Both the position numbers and the translations under genes were made by a program. A DNA stretch of 64,000 nt from Salinilacustrithrix sp034522155 (GTDB lineage: Bacteria; Actinomycetota; Acidimicrobiia; Acidimicrobiales; Salinilacustritrichaceae), in assembly GCA_034522155.1 (NCBI GenBank), contig JAXHLP010000006.1:372001-436000 (forward strand), in the 5' to 3' direction. Positions 1 through 8,822 of this stretch are shown piece by piece. Position 1 is the stretch's first letter; each line of letters begins with the position of its first letter. A model generated the notes under the pieces. The model was given only the letters and a program-made list of their open reading frames with translations. It ran no database searches and was not told the origin of the DNA.

Positions 1-857
1 TTGGCGGCGCCGTAGAACGGCACGACCGAGTCGCGTTCCATGCACACGCCGACCACGAGGATCTTGGCGTGTTGGGGCGCGTCGCGCAGCGCCTCGTCGA
101 GGATGCCGGGCACGCCGATGGCCTCGAAGACCACGACGGGCTTGCCGCCACCCTCGCGAGCCCACGCGTCGAAGGCCGACTCCTGCGCGGCGTCGACGGT
201 GACGTGTGCGCCCATCTTCTCGGCCGTCGCCCGTCGGGCGGCGGAGAAGTCGGCGGCGACGATGGGATCGATGCCTCGCACCTGCAGTGCTGCGATGACC
301 GCGAGGCCGACGGGCCCGCACCCGAGGACCAGCGCGCCGTTGCCCTGCTGGATCTCGGACTTGTTGACGGCGTGGAGGCCGACGGCCATCGGTTCGGTGA
401 GCGCGGCGTGCCGCGCGTCGAGCCCGTTGGGCACCTCGAGCAGCATCGGCGCCGACAGCAGCATCCGCTCGCTGTAGCCGCCCGGGATGTCGTTGCAGTA
501 CACGATCGGCTCGAAGCCAGTGGTGCTCATCAGCACCGGCAGTGAGGTCACCGTGGTGCCGGCTGGAAGCGCCTCGGTGTCGGGTCCGGTGTCGAGCACG
601 GTGGCCGAGAACTCGTGGCCCATGAACACGTCGCGGGACAGGTCGGTCTCCGACGGGCCCACGTCGCCGAGATCGGGCATGCCCTTCATCTGCCTGCCGA
701 GGTCGAGCATCGTCCCGCCGTGCTGGGCAAAGTGCAGGTCGCTTCCGCAGATGCCGCACGCCTCGACCTCGACGAGGACCTGGCCGACGCCCGGCTCGGG
801 CTCGGGCACGTCGTCGCGGACGACGATCTCGCCACCGCGGAGGACGGCGGCTCTCAT
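1..857 (-). CDS. Zinc-dependent medium-chain alcohol dehydrogenase, 3' part missing
   Basis: The protein starts MRAAVLRGGEIVVRDDVPEP and runs off the left edge after about 285 residues. It has the MDR signs: an ACGICGSDLH segment with the catalytic-zinc cysteine near residue 38, a GHEF motif, and a Rossmann-type GCGPVGLAVIAAL stretch followed by an acidic residue (AADFSAARR). These enzymes oxidise alcohols or reduce carbonyls with NAD(P) in the cytoplasm. The substrate cannot be told from sequence. The ATG overlaps the stop of the upstream luciferase-like gene by four bases (ATGA), so the two are probably translationally coupled in one operon with the epoxide-hydrolase-like gene. The C-terminal part lies outside the window. 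Confidence 0.85.
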   Translation of the reverse strand, partial: MRAAVLRGGEIVVRDDVPEPEPGVGQVLVEVEACGICGSDLHFAQHGGTMLDLGRQMKGMPDLGDVGPSETDLSRDVFMGHEFSATVLDTGPDTEALPAGTTVTSLPVLMSTTGFEPIVYCNDIPGGYSERMLLSAPMLLEVPNGLDARHAALTEPMAVGLHAVNKSEIQQGNGALVLGCGPVGLAVIAALQVRGIDPIVAADFSAARRATAEKMGAHVTVDAAQESAFDAWAREGGGKPVVVFEAIGVPGILDEALRDAPQHAKILVVGVCMERDSVVPFYGAA

Positions 858-2119
858 GACGACGACCCCTCGCTGTCTGGGCTGTCGTTGTCTGGGCTGT
901 CGTTGTCTGGGCTGTCGTTGTCTGGGCTCTGGTCCTGCACGTGCTCCTGCACGGCGTTCATGATCGCCTGGCCGGCCCGACCGAACAGCTCGTTGCGCTT
1001 GTCGGTCGCCCACTCGTGCGACGCGCGGGGCGAGGCGAGCTGGCCCTGGAAGTGCGGCATGACCTCTCGGGCGAACAGCCGGTACGACTCGATCGTGCGC
1101 TCCGGCGGAGCCCAGTCGTGGCCGAGCAGCAGGAACGCGCCGAACCCGCCGGACTGGTCGAGCAGGCCCTCGATGTACTCGATGGCGTCGTCGGGCGTCC
1201 CGATCACGACGTTGCCCCCGCCGCCCTCGGCGTAGGCCTCGACGAAGTCGCGCTCGCTGGTCGAACCCTCGGTGACCTCGTTGGCGAGCGGGACGAATCC
1301 GGCGCCGCCGCCGAAGTAGTCGGCGAAGTCGCGCAGGCCGTAGGTGCAGTCCTCGATGGCCTGCTCACGTGTCTCGGCCAGGTGCATCGTGCCCAGCACA
1401 CGCCAGTTCTGACGGTCGGGTTCCTTGTTCCCGGCCTTGGAGGCCATGTCCTCGACGACCTGCCACGCCTTGCCGATGGCGGCGAAGCCCTCCTCGACCA
1501 CCGACATCGACAGCGACAGCAGCGACACGTCGTGCGTGCCGGCCAGTCGCGGACCGGACGGCGAGACCATCGCGGCGACGGCGACCTCGAAGTGCGGGTG
1601 GCTGTAGGGCCGGTACTGGAGCCTGGCGTCGCGGAGCGTGAACCAGTCGGTCTCCCGGGTCACGGGCTCGTCGGAGCGCAGCAGGGCGAGGATCGCCTCG
1701 AGCGACTCCTCCATCATCCGCCGCTGGTCGACCGGGTCGATGCCCAGCATGTACGCGTCGGTGGGCAGCGCGCCGGGGCCGGTGCCGAAGATGACCCGGC
1801 CGCGGGTGAGGTGGTCGAGCAGGACCATCCGGTCGGCGACCATGAGCGGGTGGTGGTAGGGCAGCGACACGACCCCGGTGCCGAACCTGATGTGCTTGGT
1901 GCGCTCGGCGGCGGCGGCGATGAACACCTCCGGGCACGGGATGAGCTCGTAGCCGCCCGAGTGGTGCTCGCCGAACCACACCTCGTCGAAGCCGAACCGG
2001 TCGAGGGCCTCGGCCCGTTCGAGGTCGTACTCCAGGGCCAGCGTGGGGCTCTGGCCGACGGGGTGGAAGGGCGCGAAGAACGCGCCGAACCGCAGGGGCT
2101 GGTCGGTGCTCGTGGTCAT
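854..2119 (-). CDS. LLM-class flavin-dependent oxidoreductase (luciferase-like monooxygenase)
   Basis: The 421-residue protein has the bacterial-luciferase TIM-barrel pattern: an N-terminal FGAFFAPFHPVGQSP strand, FDEVWFGEHHSGG, RFGTGVVSLPYHHPLMVADR and a long C-terminal helix region. Such enzymes oxygenate or oxidise small molecules with FMNH2 or F420. The HHP-type start and the roughly 390-residue core fit the FMN-type alkanal-monooxygenase-like group. The last 25 or so residues are an acidic low-complexity tail made of SPDND repeats, encoded by a 15-bp tandem repeat, and are probably not part of the fold. The start ATG overlaps the stop of the upstream hydrolase gene, and its own stop overlaps the next dehydrogenase start, so three genes form a tight operon. 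Substrate unknown. Confidence 0.88.
   Translation of the reverse strand: MTTSTDQPLRFGAFFAPFHPVGQSPTLALEYDLERAEALDRFGFDEVWFGEHHSGGYELIPCPEVFIAAAAERTKHIRFGTGVVSLPYHHPLMVADRMVLLDHLTRGRVIFGTGPGALPTDAYMLGIDPVDQRRMMEESLEAILALLRSDEPVTRETDWFTLRDARLQYRPYSHPHFEVAVAAMVSPSGPRLAGTHDVSLLSLSMSVVEEGFAAIGKAWQVVEDMASKAGNKEPDRQNWRVLGTMHLAETREQAIEDCTYGLRDFADYFGGGAGFVPLANEVTEGSTSERDFVEAYAEGGGGNVVIGTPDDAIEYIEGLLDQSGGFGAFLLLGHDWAPPERTIESYRLFAREVMPHFQGQLASPRASHEWATDKRNELFGRAGQAIMNAVQEHVQDQSPDNDSPDNDSPDNDSPDSEGSSS
874..928. repeat. 15-bp coding tandem repeat, about 3.7 copies
   Basis: The unit TGTCTGGGCTGTCGT begins at 874, 889, 904 and (partial) 919. Read on the minus strand it encodes the pentapeptide SPDND repeated at the C-terminus of the luciferase-like oxidoreductase. 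The copies are identical, which suggests recent slippage expansion. Copy number may vary between strains. Confidence 0.9.
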
Positions 2120-3129
2120 CGTTGGTTCCCTTCGTGCAGTTCGTCGAGAAATCCGAGCAGGGCTGCGTTCACCGGCTCGGGGGCTTCCTGCTGGACCCAG
2201 TGGCCGGCCCCGTCGATGACCACCGAACCACGATGGTCATCGAGGAACGGGTCCTGGATCTCGGGCGGCGTCATGGCCAGGACGGGGTCGTCGGCGCCGC
2301 CGATGAACAGCGACGGCACCTTCACGTGGGCGCCGTCGAGGTGCTCGGTCAGCTCCCAGTTCCGGTCGAGGTTGCGGTACCAGTTGATGCCGCCGGTGAA
2401 CCCCGTGCGCTCGAACTCGGCCACGTAGTGGTCGAGTTCGGCCTGGGTCAGCCAGTCGGGCAGCCCGTCGGGCGTGGGGATTCGGTCGACGAAGCCGCGG
2501 TCGTCGTCCGCGGCGAACGCGGTGGCGTCCTCCGCGGTCAGCTCGTCGGGCGAGGCCAGCCCGCACAGCATCCGGTACATGGTGCGGCGGGGATCGGCGC
2601 CCAGTTCGGCGTCGGCGACGCCCGGCTCCTGGAAGTAGACGATGTAGAAGAAGCTGTCGGCGAAGGCGGCCCGCATCAGCTGGACCGGGGGCATCGGGGG
2701 ACGGGGCGGGAACGGCACGCTCATCCCGCACACGCCGCGCACGCGCTCGGGATGGAGGAGCGCGAGGTTCCAGACCACCATCGAGCCCCAGTCGTGGCCG
2801 GCGAAGGTCGCCTGCTCCTCGTCCAGGTGGTCGAGCAGACCGACGAGGTCACCGGTGAGGTGGAAGATGTCGTAGTCCGCGAGCGCCTCGGGTCGGGACG
2901 ATCGGCCGTAGCCACGCTGGTCGGGTGCGATCACCCGGTAGCCGGCCTCGGCGAGCGCGGGCAGCTGGTGCCGCCACGACCACCCCAGCTCGGGGAACCC
3001 GTGGGCCAGCACCACCAGTGGTCCGTCGTCGCCGGCCTCGAGCAGATGGAGGTCGACGTCGCCCACCGCGACGGTCCGCTCGCGGATGTCGTCTCCGATC
3101 CCCGTTCGTTCCGAAGTCTCTCCCGGCAT
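2116..3129 (-). CDS. Alpha/beta hydrolase, epoxide-hydrolase-like
   Basis: The 337-residue protein shows the alpha/beta-hydrolase order of an epoxide hydrolase: oxyanion-hole motif HGFPE (residues 43-47), a nucleophile elbow GHDWGS with Asp113 as the nucleophile, a cap region after residue 140, and a C-terminal catalytic histidine in GAGHW (about 310). An Asp nucleophile rather than Ser argues for epoxide or haloalkane hydrolysis and against an esterase. It is the first gene of a three-gene operon; its stop overlaps the next ATG by four bases. A promoter with good spacing lies upstream. Pairing with an oxygenase-like enzyme and a dehydrogenase suggests a small catabolic route, which is an inference. 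Confidence 0.87.
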   Translation of the reverse strand: MPGETSERTGIGDDIRERTVAVGDVDLHLLEAGDDGPLVVLAHGFPELGWSWRHQLPALAEAGYRVIAPDQRGYGRSSRPEALADYDIFHLTGDLVGLLDHLDEEQATFAGHDWGSMVVWNLALLHPERVRGVCGMSVPFPPRPPMPPVQLMRAAFADSFFYIVYFQEPGVADAELGADPRRTMYRMLCGLASPDELTAEDATAFAADDDRGFVDRIPTPDGLPDWLTQAELDHYVAEFERTGFTGGINWYRNLDRNWELTEHLDGAHVKVPSLFIGGADDPVLAMTPPEIQDPFLDDHRGSVVIDGAGHWVQQEAPEPVNAALLGFLDELHEGNQR

Positions 3130-3189
3130 GTCGTGCAGTCCCCCGAGGTCCCCGGCGCCGCCAGACTGGCAACGCGTGTTTCCAGCAAG

Positions 3190-3218
3190 ACCGTAGGGTG
3201 CCCGCCCCGGCCCGTCAA
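3190..3218 (-). promoter_or_regulatory. Sigma70-type promoter of the hydrolase-oxidoreductase-dehydrogenase operon
   Basis: On the minus strand a TTGACG box (3218-3213) is followed after exactly 17 bases by TACGGT (3195-3190). Transcription would begin near 3183, giving a leader of about 54 bases before the ATG at 3129. The -35 box overlaps the stop codon of the preceding CoA-ligase gene, so the operon has its own promoter inside a short intergenic gap. Confidence 0.55.
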
Positions 3219-4621
3219 CCGCTCTCGTCGTGCAGCCGCCCGCGGAGACGGTGCTTCTGAACCTTGCCCATGGTGTTGCGCGGGAGCTCGTCGACGAACA
3301 CGTACCGGCGAGGATGTTTGAAGCGAGCGAGGGCCGCGTCGCAGACGCGCCGCAGCACCGCGTCGTCGACCGGTCGGTCGGTCACGACGAAGGCGACCAC
3401 CCGCTCGCCGAAGTCCGGGTCGGGCTCGCCCACCACCGCCGACTCGACCATGCCGGGGACCTCGTCCAGGACCGCTTCGATCTCCGCCGGGTAGACGTTG
3501 AGGCCGCCCGAGATGATGAGGTCCTTCTCCCGTCCGGCCAGCGTCAGCCGACCGTCGGTGTCGAGTGCACCGAGGTCGCCGGTCACGAACCACCCGTCGT
3601 CGGTGAACGAGGCGGCGGTCTTCTCCGGCTGGCCCCAGTAGCCGAGGAACAGGCCGTCGGTCCTCGTCTCGACGACGCCGCCGACAGAGATGCGGAGCTC
3701 GACGCCGTCGAGCGGGAACCCCACGGTTCCGGCCACCCGTTCCCCGTCGTAGGGGTTGGACGTGAGGATCATGGCCTCGGTCGAGCCGTAGCGCTCGACG
3801 ATCCGGTGGCCGGCGCGTACGGCGAACTCGTCGTGCCGGCTGGCCGACAGCGGCGCCGAGCCGGACGTGAACAGCCGCATGCCGTGGCAGTCGGTCTGGT
3901 CGAGATCGGTCTGGTCGAGCAGCCGGTGGTAGTGGGTCGGCACCCCCATCAGCACCGTGGAGCGGCGGAGGTCGGCGCGCACGTGCTCGGGATCGAACCG
4001 CTCGTGGAACCGGACCGCCGCACCGGCGAGGAACGCGCAGTGCAGTGCGACGAAGAGACCGTGCACGTGGAAGACGGGGAGGACGTGGACCAGGACGTCG
4101 TCGGGAGAGAAGCGCCACGCATCGTGGAGCGCCCGGGCGTTGGTCACCAGGTTGCGACACGACAGCATCGCTCCCTTCGAGCGGCCCGTCGTCCCTGACG
4201 TGTAGAGCATCGCCGCCCAGTCGTCACCCGTGCGATCGGCCACGACGGGATCCGGGTCGCCGGCGGACAGCTCGGCGAGCGTCGCCTCGTCGACGACCAG
4301 CGCGGCGGCGGCGTCGTCCACGAAGAAGCCCACCTCCGCAGCGGTGTAGGCGGTGTTGAGCGGGACCAGGACCGCGCCCGTGCGCAGGCACGCGAGGTAC
4401 AGGGCCACGGCCTCGACCGACTTGCCCACCACCAGGACGACCCGGTCACCGGCCCGGATGCCCCGGGAACGCAGGGCGCCCGCCATCCGTGCCGCCTGTC
4501 CGTCGAGATCGCCATAGGTCAGGGTCGAGCCGTCGTCGAGCAGCAGACACGGTCGTTCGGGCGCGGTACCAGCCACGCCGAAGAGGGATTCGTACACCGG
4601 CGGCACGCGGCCATCCTCCAT
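3215..4621 (-). CDS. AMP-forming acyl-CoA synthetase, malonyl-CoA-synthetase-like
   Basis: This ANL-superfamily ligase activates a carboxylic acid with ATP and CoA. The P-loop-like motif YTSGTTGRSKGAM is followed by a YGSTE adenylate-binding motif, a GDLG hinge region and a C-terminal NTMGKVQK segment carrying the catalytic lysine. The compact size (468 residues from the chosen start) and the sequence style resemble malonyl/methylmalonyl-CoA synthetases (MatB), but the substrate call is tentative. I chose the ATG at 4621 (MEDGRVPP). An in-frame ATG at 4654 would add 11 residues lacking family character and would crowd the divergent gene at 4672. It is transcribed away from the second ligase, with a 50-base shared upstream region. 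Confidence 0.85.
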   Translation of the reverse strand: MEDGRVPPVYESLFGVAGTAPERPCLLLDDGSTLTYGDLDGQAARMAGALRSRGIRAGDRVVLVVGKSVEAVALYLACLRTGAVLVPLNTAYTAAEVGFFVDDAAAALVVDEATLAELSAGDPDPVVADRTGDDWAAMLYTSGTTGRSKGAMLSCRNLVTNARALHDAWRFSPDDVLVHVLPVFHVHGLFVALHCAFLAGAAVRFHERFDPEHVRADLRRSTVLMGVPTHYHRLLDQTDLDQTDCHGMRLFTSGSAPLSASRHDEFAVRAGHRIVERYGSTEAMILTSNPYDGERVAGTVGFPLDGVELRISVGGVVETRTDGLFLGYWGQPEKTAASFTDDGWFVTGDLGALDTDGRLTLAGREKDLIISGGLNVYPAEIEAVLDEVPGMVESAVVGEPDPDFGERVVAFVVTDRPVDDAVLRRVCDAALARFKHPRRYVFVDELPRNTMGKVQKHRLRGRLHDESG

Positions 4622-4671
4622 CACCGGGGACCGAGCCCACGACACGATCCCCAACTGGCAGGATGCCCACC

Positions 4672-6225
4672 ATGTCGATCGTCCATGCGAGCACCTATCC
4701 CGACGTCGAGATCCCCGAGGTCCCGATCACCGAACTCGTCCTCCGACGTGCTGGCGAGCTCGCCGACAAGCCGGCCATCGCCGACGCGGCCAGCGGCCGT
4801 GGCTACAGCTTCGGCGAGCTGTCGAACATGATCCACGCCTTCGCCGGCGGTCTGGCGGCCCGCGGCTTCGGTGTGGGCGACACGCTGGCGATCATGGCGC
4901 CGAACCTCCCCGAGTACGCCGTGGTCTTCCACGGTGTCGCCGTGGCGGGCGGGACCAACACCACCCTGAACCCGACCTACCGGGCCGACGAGACCCGCCA
5001 CCAGCTCCAGGACTCGGGTGCCACGCTCCTGGTCACGATCGAGATGTTCCTCGAGACCGCACAGGCGGCCGTCGAGGGAACGAAGGTCACCGAGATCATC
5101 ACCATGGACGCCGTCGAGGGCACCACGCCGTTGGCCGAGCTGTTCGGCGACCCCATCGAGCAGGTCCCCGTCGACCCGGTCGACCAGGTCGTCGTCCTGC
5201 CCTACTCCTCGGGCACCACCGGCCTGCCCAAGGGCGTGATGCTCACCCACCGCAACCTGGTGGCCAACATCGTCCAGTGCGATCCGCTGCTGCAGTACGA
5301 CGCCGACGACGTCGCCATCGCCGCCCTGCCGTTCTTCCACATCTACGGCATGCAGGTGCTCATGAACGGCCTGCTCGCCAACGGCGTCCGTGTGCTCACG
5401 ATGCCGCGGTTCGACCTCGAACAGGCGCTGACGACGATCCAGGACGAGAAGGTCACGTGGTTCTTCGCCGTGCCGCCGATGGTGCTCGCATTCGCCAAGC
5501 ACCCCCTGGTCGACGAGTACGACCTGTCGTCGCTCAAGACCGTGTTCTCCGGCGCGGCCCCGCTCGGCGCCGAGCTCGCTCAGGAGGCTGCAGCCCGTAT
5601 CGGCTGCGAGGTCGTGCAGGGCTACGGCATGACCGAGCTGTCGCCGGTGTCGCACGCGACACCGCCGGGCAACTTCAAGCCGGGCTCGTCGGGTCTGACC
5701 GTGGCCAACACCGAGTGCCGGCTGGTCAGCGCCGACGGTGAAGACCAGGACGTCGGCGGCGAGCGGGGCGAGCTCTGGGTGAAGGGGCCCCAGGTGATGA
5801 AGGGCTATCTCAACAACGAGCAGGCCACCGCCGCCACCATCGACGCCGACGGATGGCTCCACACCGGCGACGTGGCCGAGCTCGACCACGACGGCCACTT
5901 CTACATCGTCGACCGGGTCAAGGAGCTCATCAAGTACAAGGGCTTCCAGGTGCCTCCAGCCGAGCTCGAGGCGTTGCTCCTCACCCACCCCAAGATCGCG
6001 GACACGGCGGTCATCGGCATCCCCGACGACGAGGCCGGCGAGCTACCGAAGGCGTTCGTGGTGGCCGTGCCCGACCAGGAGCTGTCGGCGCAGGAGGTGC
6101 AGGACTTCGTGGCGGACAAGGTGGCGAGCTACAAGCAGGTCCGCCTGGTCGAGTTCATCGACGAGGTCCCGAAGTCGGCTTCAGGGAAGATTCTCCGCCG
6201 CCACCTCCGCGACGGCCAGGAGTGA
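4672..6225 (+). CDS. AMP-binding acyl-CoA ligase, 4-coumarate-CoA-ligase-like
   Basis: A 517-residue ANL ligase with YSSGTTGLPKGVM as the AMP-binding loop, GYGMTELSP, a TGDVAEL hinge and the C-terminal PKSASGKILRR motif bearing the catalytic lysine. This length and motif set match the 4-coumarate/fatty-acyl-CoA ligase family, so it probably activates an aromatic or fatty acid. The exact substrate is unknown. The ATG at 4672 is preferred to the ATG at 4663 because GGCAGG ending at 4662 is correctly spaced for 4672 and abuts 4663. Its 3' end overlaps the convergent corA gene by 71 bases. Confidence 0.9.
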   Translation: MSIVHASTYPDVEIPEVPITELVLRRAGELADKPAIADAASGRGYSFGELSNMIHAFAGGLAARGFGVGDTLAIMAPNLPEYAVVFHGVAVAGGTNTTLNPTYRADETRHQLQDSGATLLVTIEMFLETAQAAVEGTKVTEIITMDAVEGTTPLAELFGDPIEQVPVDPVDQVVVLPYSSGTTGLPKGVMLTHRNLVANIVQCDPLLQYDADDVAIAALPFFHIYGMQVLMNGLLANGVRVLTMPRFDLEQALTTIQDEKVTWFFAVPPMVLAFAKHPLVDEYDLSSLKTVFSGAAPLGAELAQEAAARIGCEVVQGYGMTELSPVSHATPPGNFKPGSSGLTVANTECRLVSADGEDQDVGGERGELWVKGPQVMKGYLNNEQATAATIDADGWLHTGDVAELDHDGHFYIVDRVKELIKYKGFQVPPAELEALLLTHPKIADTAVIGIPDDEAGELPKAFVVAVPDQELSAQEVQDFVADKVASYKQVRLVEFIDEVPKSASGKILRRHLRDGQE

Positions 6226-7255
6226 CCCGGAGCGGCAGGGTGGCCGCCGAGGCCAGACCCCGACCGACGTGGCCCGCCGCCTTGGCCGGTCGGGCCAGGT
6301 CGCTGATCTTCGGGCCGCCGATGAAGCCGCGGCGAACGAAGTACACCCACAGGCTGGCGCCGATCACGGCCATGATGGCGAGCACGGCACCGTAGCCCCA
6401 GGGCGTGTCGAGCTCGGGCATGTTCGTGAAGTTCATGCCGTAGATGCCGGCGATGAAGGTCAGGGGCATGAAGATCGCGGAGAACGCGGTCAGAACCTTC
6501 ATGACCTCGTTCATCTGCTCGGCGGTCGCGCCCCGGTAGGTGTCGAGCACGGTCGCCACCATCTGGTGGGCGGTCTCGAGGGAGGCGACCATCCTGGTGT
6601 GGTGGTCGCGCGCGTCCGAGAGGTCTCGGCCCGCCCGGTCGTCGTGGCCGACGTCGGTCCGCGCCAGGAGATCGAGCGTGCGTCGCTGCGGGCCGAGCAC
6701 CCGCCGCAGCAGGGCGATGTCGCGGCGCAACGCATGGATGTCCGACAGCACCGACGGGTCGCCCTCGACCGCCGCGTCCTCGAGGTCCAGGATCTGGCTG
6801 TCCACGTCGTCGAGGATCGGGAGGTAGCGCTCGCCCACGAACTCGGTGAGCCGGGCCGCGAGGTGGTCGGGGCCGCTCACTCCGAAGCTGGTTCGCTGGA
6901 TCCGCTCGAAGACGTGGTCGACGCTACGAAGCGTCTCGTCGTGGACGGTCAGCACCCAGTCCGGGCCGACGAGGATGTCGATCTCGACCGTGCGTACCAC
7001 CTCGCTGTCGAGGGCGAGGGCGTGGACGACGAGGAGCCAGTGGTTGTCGAGCGTCTCGAGCTTGGGGAACTGGGCCTCGACCAGGTCGTCGCGAGAGACC
7101 CGGTCGAACTCGAGCTGGTGGGCGATGGCGTGCAGCTCGTCGACGTCCGTCGTCGTCACGTCGAGCCACGACCAGCCCTCGGCGAACTGCCCGAAGCGCT
7201 CCGGGTCCTCGGTGGTGCGGGTGCCGTCGGGTGCGATGTGGACGAGACGCTGCAT
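6155..7255 (-). CDS. corA: CorA-family magnesium/cobalt transporter
   Basis: The 366-residue protein has a long acidic cytoplasmic domain followed by two C-terminal membrane helices. The first ends in the family-defining GMN motif (Gly273-Asn275, in GIYGMNF), and the second begins near WGYGAVLAIM. CorA forms a pentameric channel moving Mg2+ or Co2+ inward. A basic, glycine-rich tail of about 45 residues follows the second helix and is longer than usual. The coding region of that tail overlaps the 3' end of the convergent CoA-ligase gene. The start is the ATG after the divergent gap with the HExxH protein gene. Confidence 0.92.
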   Translation of the reverse strand: MQRLVHIAPDGTRTTEDPERFGQFAEGWSWLDVTTTDVDELHAIAHQLEFDRVSRDDLVEAQFPKLETLDNHWLLVVHALALDSEVVRTVEIDILVGPDWVLTVHDETLRSVDHVFERIQRTSFGVSGPDHLAARLTEFVGERYLPILDDVDSQILDLEDAAVEGDPSVLSDIHALRRDIALLRRVLGPQRRTLDLLARTDVGHDDRAGRDLSDARDHHTRMVASLETAHQMVATVLDTYRGATAEQMNEVMKVLTAFSAIFMPLTFIAGIYGMNFTNMPELDTPWGYGAVLAIMAVIGASLWVYFVRRGFIGGPKISDLARPAKAAGHVGRGLASAATLPLRVTPGRRGGGGGESSLKPTSGPRR

Positions 7256-7333
7256 GACCCCCGAGGGTACGGCGCGACCCGGGAAGATCCGCCGCCAGCC
7301 GGTACGGTCGGCGCATCCGACTGGGAGCCAGAT

Positions 7334-8791
7334 GTGACCTCGCCACCCCCGCCCCCGCCGCCGGGTTCCCCCGGCGGCCAGTACCCGTCCGGTCCGCCCA
7401 GCGGTCCGCCGACGCGGCCGCCCGAGGATGGTGGCGAGGACACCTCGATGCCCTGGGTGGTCCCCGGGGGCGCCCCGCCACCGCCCGGGGGCGCCGAGTC
7501 GGACTTCGACGAGCCGGCCGGCGGTGGTCGTCGGTGGTGGATGGTCGTGGTCGCGATCTTCGGTGTCATGGCCCTTGTGGCCGGCATGGTGGCGTTCTTC
7601 ACCGGCGGTGGCGACGACGACCCGACGCTGGCCGAGGACACCTCGACCACCGAGCCCTCGGACGACTCGTCGGGCTCGTCCACGACCACCACCGAACCCG
7701 CGGCCGAGCCGCTCCCCGAGGAGGAGTTCCTCGCGCTCGTCGACGAGCTCGAGGCCTACGTCGCCGAGGCTCGGGGCCTGGAGTGGCAGGACGACGTCTC
7801 CGTCGAGCTCGCGAACGACGAGGAGTTCGAGCGGCGACTTTTCGAGGACTTCGAGGAGGACATCGAGGACCTCGAGGAGACCGAGGTCTTCTACCGGGCC
7901 CTCGGCCTGCTGCCGAGCGACATGTCGCTGGCCGACCAGGTCCGCGGGATCTACTCGGCCGGCACGCTCGGCGTGTACTTCACCGAGGAGAACGAGCTCG
8001 TGGTCCGGGGGACGAGCCCGACCCCGTACGTGCAGCAGACGATCGTCCACGAGCTCGTCCACGCCATCGACGACCAGAACTTCGAGCTGTACCGGCCCGA
8101 GTACCAGGACCGGAAGGACGAGATCAGCGCCGGCTTCCAGGCCACGGTCGAGGGCAACGCCAGCCGCATCGAAGACCAGTGGCTCAGCGACCAGCCCGAA
8201 GAGTTCCGCGAGCGCGCTGGCGACGAGGAGCAGTCCTACAGCGAGGGCATCGACCTCGACGGGTTCCCCCAGATCCTGCTGTTCCAGATCGGCGCGCCCT
8301 ACCAGCTCGGCGAGATCTTCGTCGACCAGCTCGTGGCCGACAACGGTGAGCGCGGTGTCGACGCTGCGCTCCGGGACCCGCCCGACACGTCGGAGCAGTT
8401 CCTGTTCCCGCCGCTGTACCTCGAGGGCGAGCCGCGGGTGGAGGTGCCACCGCCGCCCGCCGATGGCGAGATCGTCGACGACGGCGTGATCGGCGCGCTC
8501 TTCCTCTACGGGCTGTTCACCCAGACCGACTCGCCGGTGAACCAGAACGACGCGGTCCGGGCGGTGCAGGGTTGGGGTGGCGACTGGGCCGTCAGCTGGC
8601 GCGACGGCGATGCCTCGTGCATGCGGGCCGATTTCGTGGGCGATACCGACGGCGACACCGACGAGATCGAGAACACGCTCGAGACCTGGACCGACAGCCG
8701 GGGAATCGGCGAGGTGTCGACCACCGATGCCGGCCGGGTCCGCCTCGAGAGCTGCGCCGCGTCCGGCGGCGGCTCCCCACCCCAGGTCTAG
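7334..8791 (+). CDS. Membrane-anchored protein with HExxH metallopeptidase-like motif
   Basis: The product is about 485 residues. It begins with a proline/glycine-rich cytoplasmic segment (residues 1-60), then one membrane helix (about 68-90, WWMVVVAIFGVMALVAGMV), a Thr/Ser/Asp-rich linker, and an acidic extracytoplasmic domain. Residues 239-243 read HELVH, a zinc-metallopeptidase signature, in the context QQTIVHELVHAIDDQ. The family is not recognised beyond that and no third ligand is assigned, so peptidase activity is an inference. The GTG at 7334 is chosen because a GGGAG site (7323-7327) lies six bases upstream. It is divergent from corA. The very acidic composition suits a secreted actinobacterial domain. 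Confidence 0.8.
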   Translation: MTSPPPPPPPGSPGGQYPSGPPSGPPTRPPEDGGEDTSMPWVVPGGAPPPPGGAESDFDEPAGGGRRWWMVVVAIFGVMALVAGMVAFFTGGGDDDPTLAEDTSTTEPSDDSSGSSTTTTEPAAEPLPEEEFLALVDELEAYVAEARGLEWQDDVSVELANDEEFERRLFEDFEEDIEDLEETEVFYRALGLLPSDMSLADQVRGIYSAGTLGVYFTEENELVVRGTSPTPYVQQTIVHELVHAIDDQNFELYRPEYQDRKDEISAGFQATVEGNASRIEDQWLSDQPEEFRERAGDEEQSYSEGIDLDGFPQILLFQIGAPYQLGEIFVDQLVADNGERGVDAALRDPPDTSEQFLFPPLYLEGEPRVEVPPPPADGEIVDDGVIGALFLYGLFTQTDSPVNQNDAVRAVQGWGGDWAVSWRDGDASCMRADFVGDTDGDTDEIENTLETWTDSRGIGEVSTTDAGRVRLESCAASGGGSPPQV

Positions 8792-8822
8792 GTCGCTTCG
8801 TCGGCCCTGGGGGGCCGAATGT

